Shown piece after piece: positions 25,237 to 33,659 of a DNA stretch of 64,000 nt. The position numbers and the translations under genes were made by a program. The stretch covers positions 20,312-84,311 of the forward strand of contig NZ_BMEY01000018.1 in NCBI RefSeq assembly GCF_014637405.1. The letters are read 5' to 3'. Source of the DNA: Ornithinibacillus halotolerans (lineage in GTDB: Bacteria > Bacillota > Bacilli > Bacillales > Amphibacillaceae). Position 1 is the stretch's first letter. Each line of letters opens with the position of its first letter. Under the pieces are notes generated by a model that was not told where the DNA came from, made no database searches, and worked only from the letters and a program-made list of their open reading frames with translations.

Positions 25237-27304
25237 TTACCTTTTTATAGGTAGAAGTTCGTTTTGTTTTGAGTAATTTATTTTGGATGAATTCTTTTGT
25301 AATCGTTAAAAGGCCAATATTATTTTGATTATGCAATATTTTTCCACTTGGTGGAGATAGATATTTAATTTCCTCATACCAAAGTATATGGTTTCTATTT
25401 TCTTCTGTTATGTTACCGAATTGAAGGTTATTTCCTTTATCATATGAACGGAAAAATTTCTTCTTTCTTCTTGAGTAGGATTTAAAAGATACAATTATTT
25501 TTAAAAGCATTCCCCAGATTCCTGAAAAGCTCATATTGTGAATGGGACTACTTGTAAACTGGTGAACTGTTAATCTGTGTTTTTGTTGAATATAAATGTT
25601 GGAACGAACGGCACTTGCATAATGGACATCTCCAGACAAGATAATACTTGTTTCAGGGTTCCATCTCATTAAATTTTGAATGAATCGATTAAAACCTATA
25701 CCGTTATACTTCCAAGCCTCAAAGTCTAATGCATAACGAACGGGAAGTCCTATTGCACGAAGCGGATAAACAAACTTATTAAGAAATGATTCGATAATAC
25801 CAAGGCCGTAAAGCGGTGTAGGAGATACGATGATTAGAGGATCACCTGTTTTCCAATGGCTATTTAATAACGTATGATTGGTAATCTGCCAACCTTTCTT
25901 GCCAATTAATTGAGGTGCAGTTCTACCTTCTTGAAATGTCCGTCCGACTTGAAGTGGCTTTGGCCGATAGTCAAATTCCCTCATTGTTCGAATATCTAAG
26001 AAAAGCGCCTTAGGTGAAGTAGGCGCAACAAAACTCCATCGTTGTAAGTTAGGTAATCGGTCTAACCAATCATTTGAGAATTTGGAGTATTTTCTATGAT
26101 AATTAAACTGGGCATTAAAATAAGGTAAGTTTTGCTTAAATGAATTTGGATCATTTCCCTATCCTTGAAATAAAAAATAGGCTGCTAATCCATTTGAAAT
26201 AATATGTTTGCCTAGATTAGAACGATTAACTCCATCTATCCATTCTTGTGATATATTCCAATCATCGGTAATATCATGATCGTCAAAAATCATATAGGTA
26301 GGAACATTTGCTAATATTCTTCTTAAAGCTGGTAATGTTGGGAGAAAATCGTGAATTTCTTTTAGTTGGGTTTCATATTGTTTCTTTTGTTTTTTCATTT
26401 CCTTTTTTCTTTTTCTTTTCCTATATTTAGGGAAAAATATATAGTATTCATCGTTTTCTAGTAATTGCTCAAAAGTGGGGAATTCATCATTGTTCTCCCA
26501 AAATGCTGGCCCTAATGTTAATAGATACATTGAAACATATTCTTGAAATCGGATTAAGTGATTACTAGCATGATTTGAAGTGAATTTAGCGAAGGTTCCC
26601 ATAATAAATTGGCGGCCATTAATTTTATTGATTGATTGACGGAATGGCCGTTTTTTTAACTTTGGTTCCAATGATAGTAAATTATTTTCATCTTCCCCAA
26701 CTATTTTTTGTGAAACTTGTTTAATTTTATGAAATAGAGGGTCTGCCACATCATCAGCATAAATTTGATCACCCATGAGAAAAAGGGAATTCGGCCTTTC
26801 TTCAAGCTGATAAAAATTATCTTCCATTTTTTCATCAGCACGAATAATTGCACTTATTTTAGTTCCATGAGGTTTTTGACAAGAGCCATAAAAGATGTTT
26901 GCAGGTATTTTATTTGGGATAATAAAGGCTGGTAAGTTTAAATCACCATATACAATATGATGTGGGTTTTCTTTATTTAGTAGATTCATATCGTTTAAAT
27001 CGATCGTACCATATCGATTATAAAATTTTATATTGTATCCAATTAAACTATCCAATGGAAATTGACTTCCATAAGGTGTTATCCGCAATAAATACGTATA
27101 TAAATTTCTACCGGATTGAATATAATTGACCTCTGTTATAGTACGAATTGGAGTATATTCATAGGATTGATTGTTTTTATTATTTATTGAATAAAATAAA
27201 GCTTCAGGTTGTACGTGTCTACTCGTTGTTAGCCAAATATATACTTGATTAAATTCCGTTCGTCTAATAATTGGCCCTGCTAATAATAATGGTAATGTTT
27301 TAAT
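25217..27304 (-). pseudogene. PhoD-like metallophosphatase gene interrupted by one amber codon
   Basis: The frame runs about 694 codons from 27304 to 25217, broken only by an in-frame TAG at 26159-26161. Both halves carry parts of one enzyme: NIFYGSCQKPHGTK, FLMGDQIYADD and FDDHDITDDWN before the stop, and ILSGDVHYASAV after it, the successive metal-binding blocks of the PhoD phosphatase/phosphodiesterase superfamily. TAG sits in QG-stop-GNDPNSF where TGG (Trp) would restore the frame. The position fitting the ribosome site (AAGGGGGTG, 7 nt spacing) is ATT at 27304, not ATG. Both look like point lesions, so the gene is probably inactive; two fragments could still be made. The N-terminal fragment could start at an internal codon near 27088. 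Confidence 0.8.
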
Positions 27305-27429
27305 TATGAAACACCCCCTTACTACAGACAGTGTATTCCTGTAGGGAGATGTTGTTGATTAATTAATTGTTTTGTATTATTTCTGTATATTAAATGGTAG
27401 GATTTTACGGTGAAAGGAGTGGTAAAATT

Positions 27430-27933
27430 ATGAAAGAAAAAATAATTGGACTCCCCCCTATTGTTGATAAGGAAACGAAAATTCTAATATTAGGTTCTAT
27501 GCCGAGCGTACTTTCATTAGAGCACCAAGAATATTATGGGAATCCGAGAAATCACTTCTGGCCAATCATTTATAGTATGTTTGGGGAAAATCCAGCTGAT
27601 AGTTATGAGAAAAAAAACCAATTTATCAAACAACATCGTATTGGATTGTGGGATACAATAGGTGCATGCTATCGGGAGGGAAGCCTTGACCAATCCATTT
27701 ATGGAGAAGAACCGAATGATATTCCAAGTTTACTTCATACTTATTCCAACATTCACTTAATTGCATGTAATGGAACAAAGTCTTTCCTAACCTTGAAGAA
27801 GTACTTCTCTGCAAACGCTTTACAAGGATTGCCTGTTATGAAACTTCCTTCATCAAGTCCAATACCAGGTAAGTATAATAAGTCATTAGGTGAAAAAATA
27901 AAGGTCTGGGGGGAAATGTTGGATTATCTTTAG
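27430..27933 (+). CDS. DNA-deoxyinosine glycosylase (UDG superfamily)
   Basis: 167-residue DNA repair enzyme of the hypoxanthine-DNA glycosylase family (family 6 of the uracil-DNA glycosylase superfamily). ILILGSMPSVLSLEHQEYYG is the first conserved block, NPRNHFWPIIYSMFGE contains the asparagine of the active site, and KLPSSSPIPGKYNK is the C-terminal block. It would remove hypoxanthine formed by adenine deamination. ATG 27430 is 10 nt after AAAGGAG; the upstream GTG frame extension has no ribosome site. Confidence 0.85.
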   Translation: MKEKIIGLPPIVDKETKILILGSMPSVLSLEHQEYYGNPRNHFWPIIYSMFGENPADSYEKKNQFIKQHRIGLWDTIGACYREGSLDQSIYGEEPNDIPSLLHTYSNIHLIACNGTKSFLTLKKYFSANALQGLPVMKLPSSSPIPGKYNKSLGEKIKVWGEMLDYL

Positions 27934-27959
27934 AAAATAATGTAATTTTCTAAAAAGTG

Positions 27960-27989
27960 TTGTATGTGACATGCCCATTTCGGTATAAT
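27960..27989 (+). promoter_or_regulatory. Candidate promoter of the convergent RNA
   Basis: TTGTAT (27960-27965), 18-nt spacer, perfect TATAAT (27984-27989), firing toward the toxin gene. Confidence 0.5.
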
Positions 27990-27995
27990 TGACTT

Positions 27996-28139
27996 TGGGA
28001 GTTGCCGTAGAGGGAGACGAGTCGTAAGCTGCAACTTACGACTCGGACAATTTCGTAGGCTGCGGCGACTTCCTTAATTGGTGAAAAAGGTAATTATCCT
28101 GGACATCTACTTCTGAGTGACAGGGTGATTACTTTTTTT
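27996..28139 (+). ncRNA. Convergent structured RNA, candidate antitoxin
   Basis: A plus-strand transcript from the promoter at 27960-27989 would fold strongly: GGGAGTTGCCGTAG (27997-28010) pairs over all 14 positions with CTGCGGCGACTTCC (28060-28073), enclosing an 11-bp hairpin (28018-28028 with 28035-28045). It ends at a terminator whose far side overlaps the last codons of the toxin gene on the other strand, giving 3' complementarity of about 50 nt with the toxin message. That is the layout of txpA/RatA in Bacillus. The palindrome could alternatively be a dispersed intergenic repeat. Confidence 0.45.
28085..28139. terminator. Shared bidirectional terminator of toxin and convergent RNA
   Basis: GTAATTATCCTG pairs with CAGGGTGATTAC (several wobbles), flanked by AAAAAGG and TTTTTTT, so it works in both directions. 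Confidence 0.7.
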
Positions 28140-28215
28140 CACGAGCGTTCACAACTAGCAATACGAGCGTTGAGAACATGATCATCAATTCAATAGTCTT
28201 GTCAATTGGAATCAC
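28129..28215 (-). CDS. Holin-like type I toxin peptide, 28 residues
   Basis: The frame GTG 28215 to TAA 28129 encodes IDKTIELMIMFSTLVLLVV plus NAREKK after a short start, a single membrane helix with a basic tail. The D-K-T-I-E-x-M-I-x-F-x-T-L-V layout matches holin-like type I toxins of Bacillus (BsrG, BsrH, TxpA family). AAGGGG (28225-28230) lies 9 nt before the start and is held in a stem, CCCC(28237-28240)/GGGG(28225-28228) on the message, extended by CTTCA/TGAAG, as in known type I toxins whose ribosome site is masked. A convergent structured RNA overlaps its 3' end. Confidence 0.65.
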   Translation of the reverse strand: MIPIDKTIELMIMFSTLVLLVVNAREKK

Positions 28216-28268
28216 AAGCTTCAGCCCCTTCCCGTTGGGGATTTCTTGAAGCCGCCAGTTTTTTTCCA

Positions 28269-28341
28269 ATTATAGAGCCGTATCTCAAGCCTACAGTATT
28301 GTCCACCTCATTATACTACATATGAAGGGGTCTCGTATCAA
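28269..28341 (-). promoter_or_regulatory. Candidate promoter region of the toxin message
   Basis: Two minus-strand TATAAT boxes occur, at 28310-28315 and 28269-28274. The first has a TTGATA at 28336-28341 but with a 20-nt spacer, so the true -35 is uncertain. Confidence 0.35.
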
Positions 28342-28461
28342 GATTATTGTGAAATGGTATAATATTCTTATAATATTCAGTAGATAATACTATTTACCTA
28401 CAATGCAATTAGATGAAATAATTAGGACTTTGGTTGGTAATCCCTCTAAAGGAGTGGTTTC

Positions 28462-29346
28462 ATGAGAAAAGTAATACTAGCCGGTGGAACAGGGTTTATA
28501 GGTACATATTTTGAGAAACGTTTTAAGGAATTAGGCTTTGATGTATTAATTATCTCTAGACAAGGTAACCATATATCATGGGAAGACAGAAGAGGGATCG
28601 TAGAAGCATTAGAGGGTTCAGAACTACTAGTGAATCTTGCTGGTAAATCTGTAAATTGCCGATATAATGTAAAAAATAAACGAGAGATTATGGAATCTCG
28701 CGTAAGCACTACGACTATATTAGGAGAATGTATTTTAGCTTGTGAAAAGCCGCCTAAGGTGTGGATGAATGCAAGTACTGCAACGATTTATCGCCATGCA
28801 GAAGATCGACCAATGACAGAAGAAAATGGTGAAATTGGTTCTGGGTTCTCCGTAGATGTTGCAACAAATTGGGAAGAGACATTTTTTCAATTTGATTTAC
28901 CAACTACGAGGCAAGTTGCCTTACGTACCTCTATCGTGCTAGGCAAAGATGGAGGCGTAATGACACCATATAGAAATTTAGCTAAATTTGGACTTGGTGG
29001 TGTTCAAGGTAGTGGTAAACAAATGTTTAGTTGGATTCATGTAGAAGATGTATTTCAAATTGTAATGTTTCTTTATGAGAGAAATGAGTTAGAGGGAGTA
29101 GTTAATTGTACATCGCCTAATCCAATTACTAATCAAGCTTTTATGAAAGCTGTTAGGGAAACAATTGGTGTTAAAATTGGTCTTCCTTCACCGAAATGGC
29201 TATTAGAGATTGGGGCGGTTTTGATTCGTACAGAGACCGAGCTCGTATTAAAGAGTCGATGGGTCGTGCCAGAACGATTATTAAAGGCTGGTTATTCTTT
29301 TGCTTTTCCTAATATAGAAGAAACATTGAAAGATGTACTTTCATAG
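28462..29346 (+). CDS. TIGR01777-family NAD-dependent epimerase/reductase (YfhF-like)
   Basis: 294-residue extended short-chain dehydrogenase. The nucleotide site is ILAGGTGFIGTYF at residues 5-17; LVNLAGKSVNCRY and the catalytic STATIYRHAEDRPMTE segment follow; the C-terminal block with SRWVVPERLLKAGYSF is DUF1731. B. subtilis YfhF is a known member; the substrate is unknown. ATG 28462 follows AAAGGAG. The gene is single and ends at a hairpin terminator. Confidence 0.85.
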   Translation: MRKVILAGGTGFIGTYFEKRFKELGFDVLIISRQGNHISWEDRRGIVEALEGSELLVNLAGKSVNCRYNVKNKREIMESRVSTTTILGECILACEKPPKVWMNASTATIYRHAEDRPMTEENGEIGSGFSVDVATNWEETFFQFDLPTTRQVALRTSIVLGKDGGVMTPYRNLAKFGLGGVQGSGKQMFSWIHVEDVFQIVMFLYERNELEGVVNCTSPNPITNQAFMKAVRETIGVKIGLPSPKWLLEIGAVLIRTETELVLKSRWVVPERLLKAGYSFAFPNIEETLKDVLS

Positions 29347-29376
29347 TTATGTAGAATGATAGATATTCAAGGAAAT

Positions 29377-29421
29377 AAACAAGCTTTCTCGGCTTTTAGC
29401 TGAATTGAGGAAGCTTGTTTG
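29377..29421. terminator. Terminator after the epimerase gene
   Basis: AAACAAGCTTTCTC (29377-29390) pairs with GAGGAAGCTTGTTT (29407-29420). Array C begins about 57 nt later. Confidence 0.7.
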
Positions 29422-29477
29422 TTGTGTTTTGGATTTTAGTCACTGAAATTTAATATTGAGTTGTGGTGAAATCGACT

Positions 29478-29603
29478 CTCATAAACATTTTTGCCAATAA
29501 ATTGGTGGAAATGTTAATGACAGCCGTTCTCATAAACAATATAGCCAAAAAATCTGCAGAAATGTTAATGATAGCCCTACTCATCAACATTACTGCAAAA
29601 AGC
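29478..29603. repeat. Tandem array of 51-bp units (array C)
   Basis: Two complete 51-bp units starting at 29478 and 29529, plus a partial third at 29580. Each begins CTCATAAACA, has GAAATGTTAATGA in the middle and ends near TAGCC or CAGCCG. It is the same family as array E at 50.9 kb: same period, same start word and the same ..GATAGCC end. It fills the gap between two converging reductase genes. Confidence 0.8.
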
Positions 29604-30703
29604 TAATTAATTTTTATATGCTTACTCTCGTCATCTTTATATTTGCGATAGAAATTAATCATCGGTTCCACAGTGTCTATTAGATCTGGGCAAGCTATTC
29701 CAGATCCTTCTAAATCTTTTGTCGTTTGACTAGAATCATAGGATGAATGAATCATAAAATAGTCCAGGGCTTCTACTTCTGTTTTTAACCATTTGCGTAA
29801 TGGTTTTATAGATAACAGCGCTTTTAGCATACTTAGTGGAATTCTACCTTTTGGTGTTCTACCTAAATATGCATAAGTAAGTATTTTTTGTAGTTCCCAC
29901 ATTTTATATGGATTTGGATCGGTTAAATGATAGACTTTCCCTTCGCCATTAGGATGAAATGAAAGATAACTAGTCGCTTCTAATACATAATCAGATGGTA
30001 CAAAATTTCCTTCTGCGGTACCTTTGCCAAAATACGGAAGAACAGGCATAAATTTTAGCTTATCCAGTACATTTAATTGGAAGTATAATCCATCAAATTT
30101 AATCGTTTCCCCAGTTGTAGAGTGTCCTTTCACTACACCTGGGCGGATAATAGTCGTTGGGACAGTACCCATTATTTCTTGTACGAGTACTTCAGCTAAG
30201 TATTTTGTATGCTCGTAATGATTTCTGAACTCTTGTCCTGCTATAAGTTCATGTTCGTAAATTTTTCCTTCACGTTTTCCAGAAACATAGGCGGTACTAA
30301 AGTAAATATACCGTTGTAAATTAGGGATTTTTGCTACCCAATTATTTACATTTTTCGTACCGTTAACATTGACTTGGTAGGCAAGTTTTTTCGGAACTGC
30401 TAAGTCGTATATTGCTGCAAGATGAAATGCATGAGTAACTTTATTAAGTAAGTCTTTTTCAATCTCAGGCTTGATTGCAAGATCTTCTTTTGTAATATCT
30501 CCAATTACAATGGAAAACTGATTTTTCGTTATTTTTCCTTGGTTAGTGATTTGCTGCAATGTCGTCTGTGCTAATTTTTGTTGATTCGGTAAAACAAGTA
30601 AGTAAATATGATCTATCTTTTCATTATGATCATGAATTAACTGGCTAATTAAACTGGATGCAAGAAAACCAGGAAATCCTGTAATAAAAAGTGAATGCTT
30701 CAT
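29603..30703 (-). CDS. SDR-type thioester/acyl reductase-like protein
   Basis: 366-residue NAD(P)-binding protein of the male-sterility/thioester-reductase (NAD_binding_4) group. FITGFPGFLASSLISQL at residues 6-22 is the nucleotide site, YFSTAYVSGKREG the active-site strand and YEHTKYLAEVLVQ supplies Tyr-x-x-x-Lys. Relatives reduce acyl thioesters or act as polyketide/NRPS release domains; this one is free-standing, so its substrate is unclear. GGGGGG lies 7 nt before ATG 30703, better than the longer frame starting at 30748. Confidence 0.78.
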   Translation of the reverse strand: MKHSLFITGFPGFLASSLISQLIHDHNEKIDHIYLLVLPNQQKLAQTTLQQITNQGKITKNQFSIVIGDITKEDLAIKPEIEKDLLNKVTHAFHLAAIYDLAVPKKLAYQVNVNGTKNVNNWVAKIPNLQRYIYFSTAYVSGKREGKIYEHELIAGQEFRNHYEHTKYLAEVLVQEIMGTVPTTIIRPGVVKGHSTTGETIKFDGLYFQLNVLDKLKFMPVLPYFGKGTAEGNFVPSDYVLEATSYLSFHPNGEGKVYHLTDPNPYKMWELQKILTYAYLGRTPKGRIPLSMLKALLSIKPLRKWLKTEVEALDYFMIHSSYDSSQTTKDLEGSGIACPDLIDTVEPMINFYRKYKDDESKHIKIN

Positions 30704-30846
30704 ATTTGTATCCCCCCTTAACGTTACTAATTCGCTATGTTTAGACAATTTCCCTTCTATTGCAAAATAATCATCCAGAAAAAAATTCCTATGATAGAAT
30801 ATATAGTAATTATTTGAAAATTATAAGGCTAGGAAAGTAGGGTATT

Positions 30847-31932
30847 ATGAAGTACTTTTGGATACGATTTCTAATATTTGTTGCACTTTGGGTATTTATG
30901 ATTCTAACTTACAGCAATCAGGTTGGGTTGAGTATTTTGTTCTTCTCTGCTGCTATAGGTGTTTTCTTTTTCTTTTCTTTACAACATGTATCAATTTATC
31001 TATATTTACTTTTAACTGTCATCATTGTATTACATGGAATTTTATTAACTGATAACTATTTGTTTCCCATTCTACTATTACTATTTGAGTCTATTATTGC
31101 TTCCTATCGAATGAATGGTAATAGATTAATATTATTTTTATCCGTTCAATTGATACTCTCTATAGGCTTCATTTATGCACAATCTGAACAAATTGGCTTT
31201 TTCCTGCTTGTAATGATGGCATATTATATTATCTTTACAATGAATCAACAACGGGCGGAACTACTCGAACAGCGACAAATGTATGAAGAGTTAGTAGGGG
31301 AGTATCGAAAACTAAAACGAATTAATCTACTAAATGAAGAAAATGTAAGAACAGAAGAACGTAATCGAATTGCTAGGGATATTCATGATTCAGTTGGACA
31401 TCGACTAACGGCATTAATTATGAAACTAGAGATGTTGGCAATTCAAACGAAGAATGACGAATATCGGGCATTAAAACATATGGCTGAGGAGAGTTTAGGA
31501 GAAACAAGGCAAGCGGTAAAAGCACTCCAGCAAGCAGATAACGAAGGGATTGCAACTGTAGTCAATCTTATTCGAAAGTTGGAAGCACAAAGTCAGATGG
31601 TGGTACAATTTACGATAAAGCAGGGGGCATTAACGGTACCATTATTAAATCATCATAGTGTAGTTCTTTATCGAGTCATCCAGGAAGCATTAACTAATGC
31701 AATGCGACATGGTGAATCACGTGAAGTCCAAGTAATAATCGGAAAGTCGCCAATAGGTGATATAACCTTTGAAATAATGAACGCAATTTATAAAGCGAGA
31801 CCATATGAAGAAGGATTTGGACTGACTGGCATGAGAAAAAGAGTTCAAGAAGTTCAAGGACGACTTGATGTATATCAAAAGGAGAATAAATTTATTGTTT
31901 CCGGAATTATTCCTGCAGGGGAAGGAGGATAA
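30847..31932 (+). CDS. Sensor histidine kinase, LnrJ (YfiJ)-like
   Basis: 361 residues. The N-terminal 135 residues are several membrane helices with almost no outside loop, a short coiled-coil linker follows, then the HisKA_3 dimerisation box ARDIHDSVGHRLTALIMKL with the phospho-histidine, and a HATPase domain with EALTNAMRHGES and GFGLTGMRKRV. It starts a cluster with a NarL-type regulator and an ABC exporter. That layout matches B. subtilis lnrJKLMN (yfiJKLMN), which senses and exports linearmycin polyenes through the membrane; the ligand here is inferred by analogy. Confidence 0.85.
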   Translation: MKYFWIRFLIFVALWVFMILTYSNQVGLSILFFSAAIGVFFFFSLQHVSIYLYLLLTVIIVLHGILLTDNYLFPILLLLFESIIASYRMNGNRLILFLSVQLILSIGFIYAQSEQIGFFLLVMMAYYIIFTMNQQRAELLEQRQMYEELVGEYRKLKRINLLNEENVRTEERNRIARDIHDSVGHRLTALIMKLEMLAIQTKNDEYRALKHMAEESLGETRQAVKALQQADNEGIATVVNLIRKLEAQSQMVVQFTIKQGALTVPLLNHHSVVLYRVIQEALTNAMRHGESREVQVIIGKSPIGDITFEIMNAIYKARPYEEGFGLTGMRKRVQEVQGRLDVYQKENKFIVSGIIPAGEGG

Positions 31933-31935
31933 TGC

Positions 31936-32565
31936 ATGTTGCGAATGTTATTAGTGGAAGATCAAGCAATTGTTCGTCAAGGTTTGAAAGTTATTTTGGA
32001 GCAAGATGAAAATATACAAGTTACCCATGAAGCTGAAAATGGTGCACAAGCGATAGAAATTTTAGAGAAATATTCTATTGACCTAATCATGATGGATGTG
32101 CGAATGCCGGTCATGAATGGCATTGAAGCAACAAGAATTATAAAAAAACAGTGGCCAGAAGTGAAAATTATTATTTTAACAACGTTTAATGATGATGAAT
32201 ACGCAGTGGAAGCATTAAAAGAAGGGGCAAATGGGTTTTTATTAAAAACAGCAGATTCTTCCAAACTTATTGATGCTGTTTATAGTTGTATGAAAGGTGG
32301 CCTAACCCTACATGATGATGTAGCAGCAAAGGTGATGCCAAGATTGCTTCAACATGAGCAAAAAGAAGCAATTGATGTTGAATTATCGCCTAGAGAATTA
32401 TCGATTACAAGACTCGTCGGGGAAGGAAAGACAAATAAGGAAATAGCAAGTGAGTTATATTTATCGATTGGTACAGTGAAGAATCATATTACACAAATCT
32501 TACATAAAACAGGTTTACGAGACCGTACACAACTTGCCATCTTTGCTGTAAAACATGACTTGTAA
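31936..32565 (+). CDS. Response regulator, NarL/FixJ type, LnrK (YfiK)-like
   Basis: 209 residues: receiver domain with the phospho-acceptor in DLIMMDVRMPVMNG (about residue 54), the LTTFNDDEYAV switch region, and a C-terminal LuxR-type helix-turn-helix containing SPRELSITRLVGEGKTNKEIA. It follows the kinase by 3 nt and has AGGAGG 7 nt before ATG 31936. It probably activates the ABC genes downstream, where a perfect 14-bp palindrome lies 82 nt before the first ABC gene. Confidence 0.88.
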   Translation: MLRMLLVEDQAIVRQGLKVILEQDENIQVTHEAENGAQAIEILEKYSIDLIMMDVRMPVMNGIEATRIIKKQWPEVKIIILTTFNDDEYAVEALKEGANGFLLKTADSSKLIDAVYSCMKGGLTLHDDVAAKVMPRLLQHEQKEAIDVELSPRELSITRLVGEGKTNKEIASELYLSIGTVKNHITQILHKTGLRDRTQLAIFAVKHDL

Positions 32566-32641
32566 AGTGGATAAAGCGATTCAGAAAGATTAGCCCATAT
32601 TCCTTCAATAATTTGTAATATATCACATCAGTATGAATCAA

Positions 32642-32684
32642 TTTCTTCAATTATAATGATAGTAAAGCATCATAATTGAAGAAA
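32642..32684 (+). promoter_or_regulatory. Dyad overlapping the -10 box before the CtaG-like gene
   Basis: TTTCTTCAATTAT (32642-32654) and ATAATTGAAGAAA (32672-32684) are perfect inverted repeats of 13 bp with a 17-nt centre. A TATAAT (32652-32657) lies at the edge of the left arm. It could be a repressor site or a hairpin in the message; no T-run follows. Confidence 0.5.
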
Positions 32685-32698
32685 GTAGGTGTAACGAG

Positions 32699-33517
32699 AT
32701 GCTTGATATTATGTTGAAGGAATTTCCTTTTTCCTCCTTATGGAATATGGGAATATTTTTATTTCTAGGTTTTATAGTTATTATTTATCTATTTATTCTG
32801 CCTCAAGAAAAAAAGCATCCATTTTGGAAATCAATCATTTTTTTTATCGGATTACTTATCGTATTTGCTGGTGCAGGTAGTCCGTTAAATATTATCGGTA
32901 GAATAGAATTTAGTACCCATATTGTACAAGTTGTACTACTTTCACTTATTGCTCCACCGTTACTAATCATTGGAATGAAGAAAAAGATTTTTGTTCTTGC
33001 TCAAAAGATCACTATTCTTCAAAAGATATTGTTTGTTTTAACAAAGCCATATATAGCAATTATTTTGTATTTTTTAGTCCTATATATTTATCATCACCCA
33101 CCAATTTTTGATCAAGCAAGAGTAGATTTGTATGGAAATTATTTATATTTATTGCTTTTATTTATAACTGCAATATTCATGTGGGTATCCCTATTATCTA
33201 GAGATTTAAATAAGAAAATGAAAACTATTTTCCATTTCATTGCTGTTGCAGGTTTTGTGCCACTTAGTGGAATATTGCTCTTTTCAAAGAATATTCTTTA
33301 TAAGGCATATACCGATATGACGACGTTTAGTCAGGCATTGGAAGTATGTTTACCACCAGGAAAAACAATATCCCCTGAGTTAGTTCTCATGCTACTACCA
33401 TTTGAACCTATTGGCGAACAACACCAAGGTGGAATGATCTTACTTGGAGTAGGTTTCATCGTGATGATGATGTCATTATTAATTAATAAAAAAATGCAGT
33501 CGAATAGAATTAAGTAG
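32699..33517 (+). CDS. CtaG-family cytochrome c oxidase assembly protein
   Basis: 272 residues with about seven membrane helices. FSTHIVQVVLLSLIAPPLLI and the YHHPPIFDQARVDLYGN segment, with histidines typical of copper handling, identify the caa3_CtaG family. Bacillus CtaG (about 297 residues) is needed for caa3 oxidase assembly, but no oxidase gene is in the window. It sits between the two-component genes and the ABC exporter, with its own dyad and terminator, so it is separately controlled. Confidence 0.8.
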   Translation: MLDIMLKEFPFSSLWNMGIFLFLGFIVIIYLFILPQEKKHPFWKSIIFFIGLLIVFAGAGSPLNIIGRIEFSTHIVQVVLLSLIAPPLLIIGMKKKIFVLAQKITILQKILFVLTKPYIAIILYFLVLYIYHHPPIFDQARVDLYGNYLYLLLLFITAIFMWVSLLSRDLNKKMKTIFHFIAVAGFVPLSGILLFSKNILYKAYTDMTTFSQALEVCLPPGKTISPELVLMLLPFEPIGEQHQGGMILLGVGFIVMMMSLLINKKMQSNRIK

Positions 33518-33518
33518 G

Positions 33519-33547
33519 AAAAAGCTTGGATCTTCCAAGCTTTTTTT
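33519..33547 (+). terminator. Terminator of the CtaG-like gene
   Basis: AAAAAGCTTGGA pairs with TCCAAGCTTTTT across a three-base loop, followed by T. It insulates the ABC genes. Confidence 0.88.
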
Positions 33548-33564
33548 ATGCCTTTTTCCGATAA

Positions 33565-33578
33565 ATGACTTAAGTCAT
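33565..33578. promoter_or_regulatory. 14-bp palindromic operator upstream of the ABC exporter
   Basis: ATGACTTAAGTCAT is a perfect palindrome 82 nt before the ATPase start. NarL-type regulators bind dyads of this kind, so it is the likely LnrK-like binding site; no other long palindrome lies in this gap. Confidence 0.55.
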
Positions 33579-33659
33579 ATCCTTTTAATTAAATATGGTG
33601 ACTCTAGATAGTGTATTCTTCCTACAAATAACCGTATTCTTATGGTAGGAGGGGATCGG

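Noticed and set aside
26159..26161. Selenocysteine or other recoding at the PhoD stop
   Set aside because: The codon is TAG, not TGA, and a tryptophan codon one base away explains it as a mutation; no recoding signals seen.
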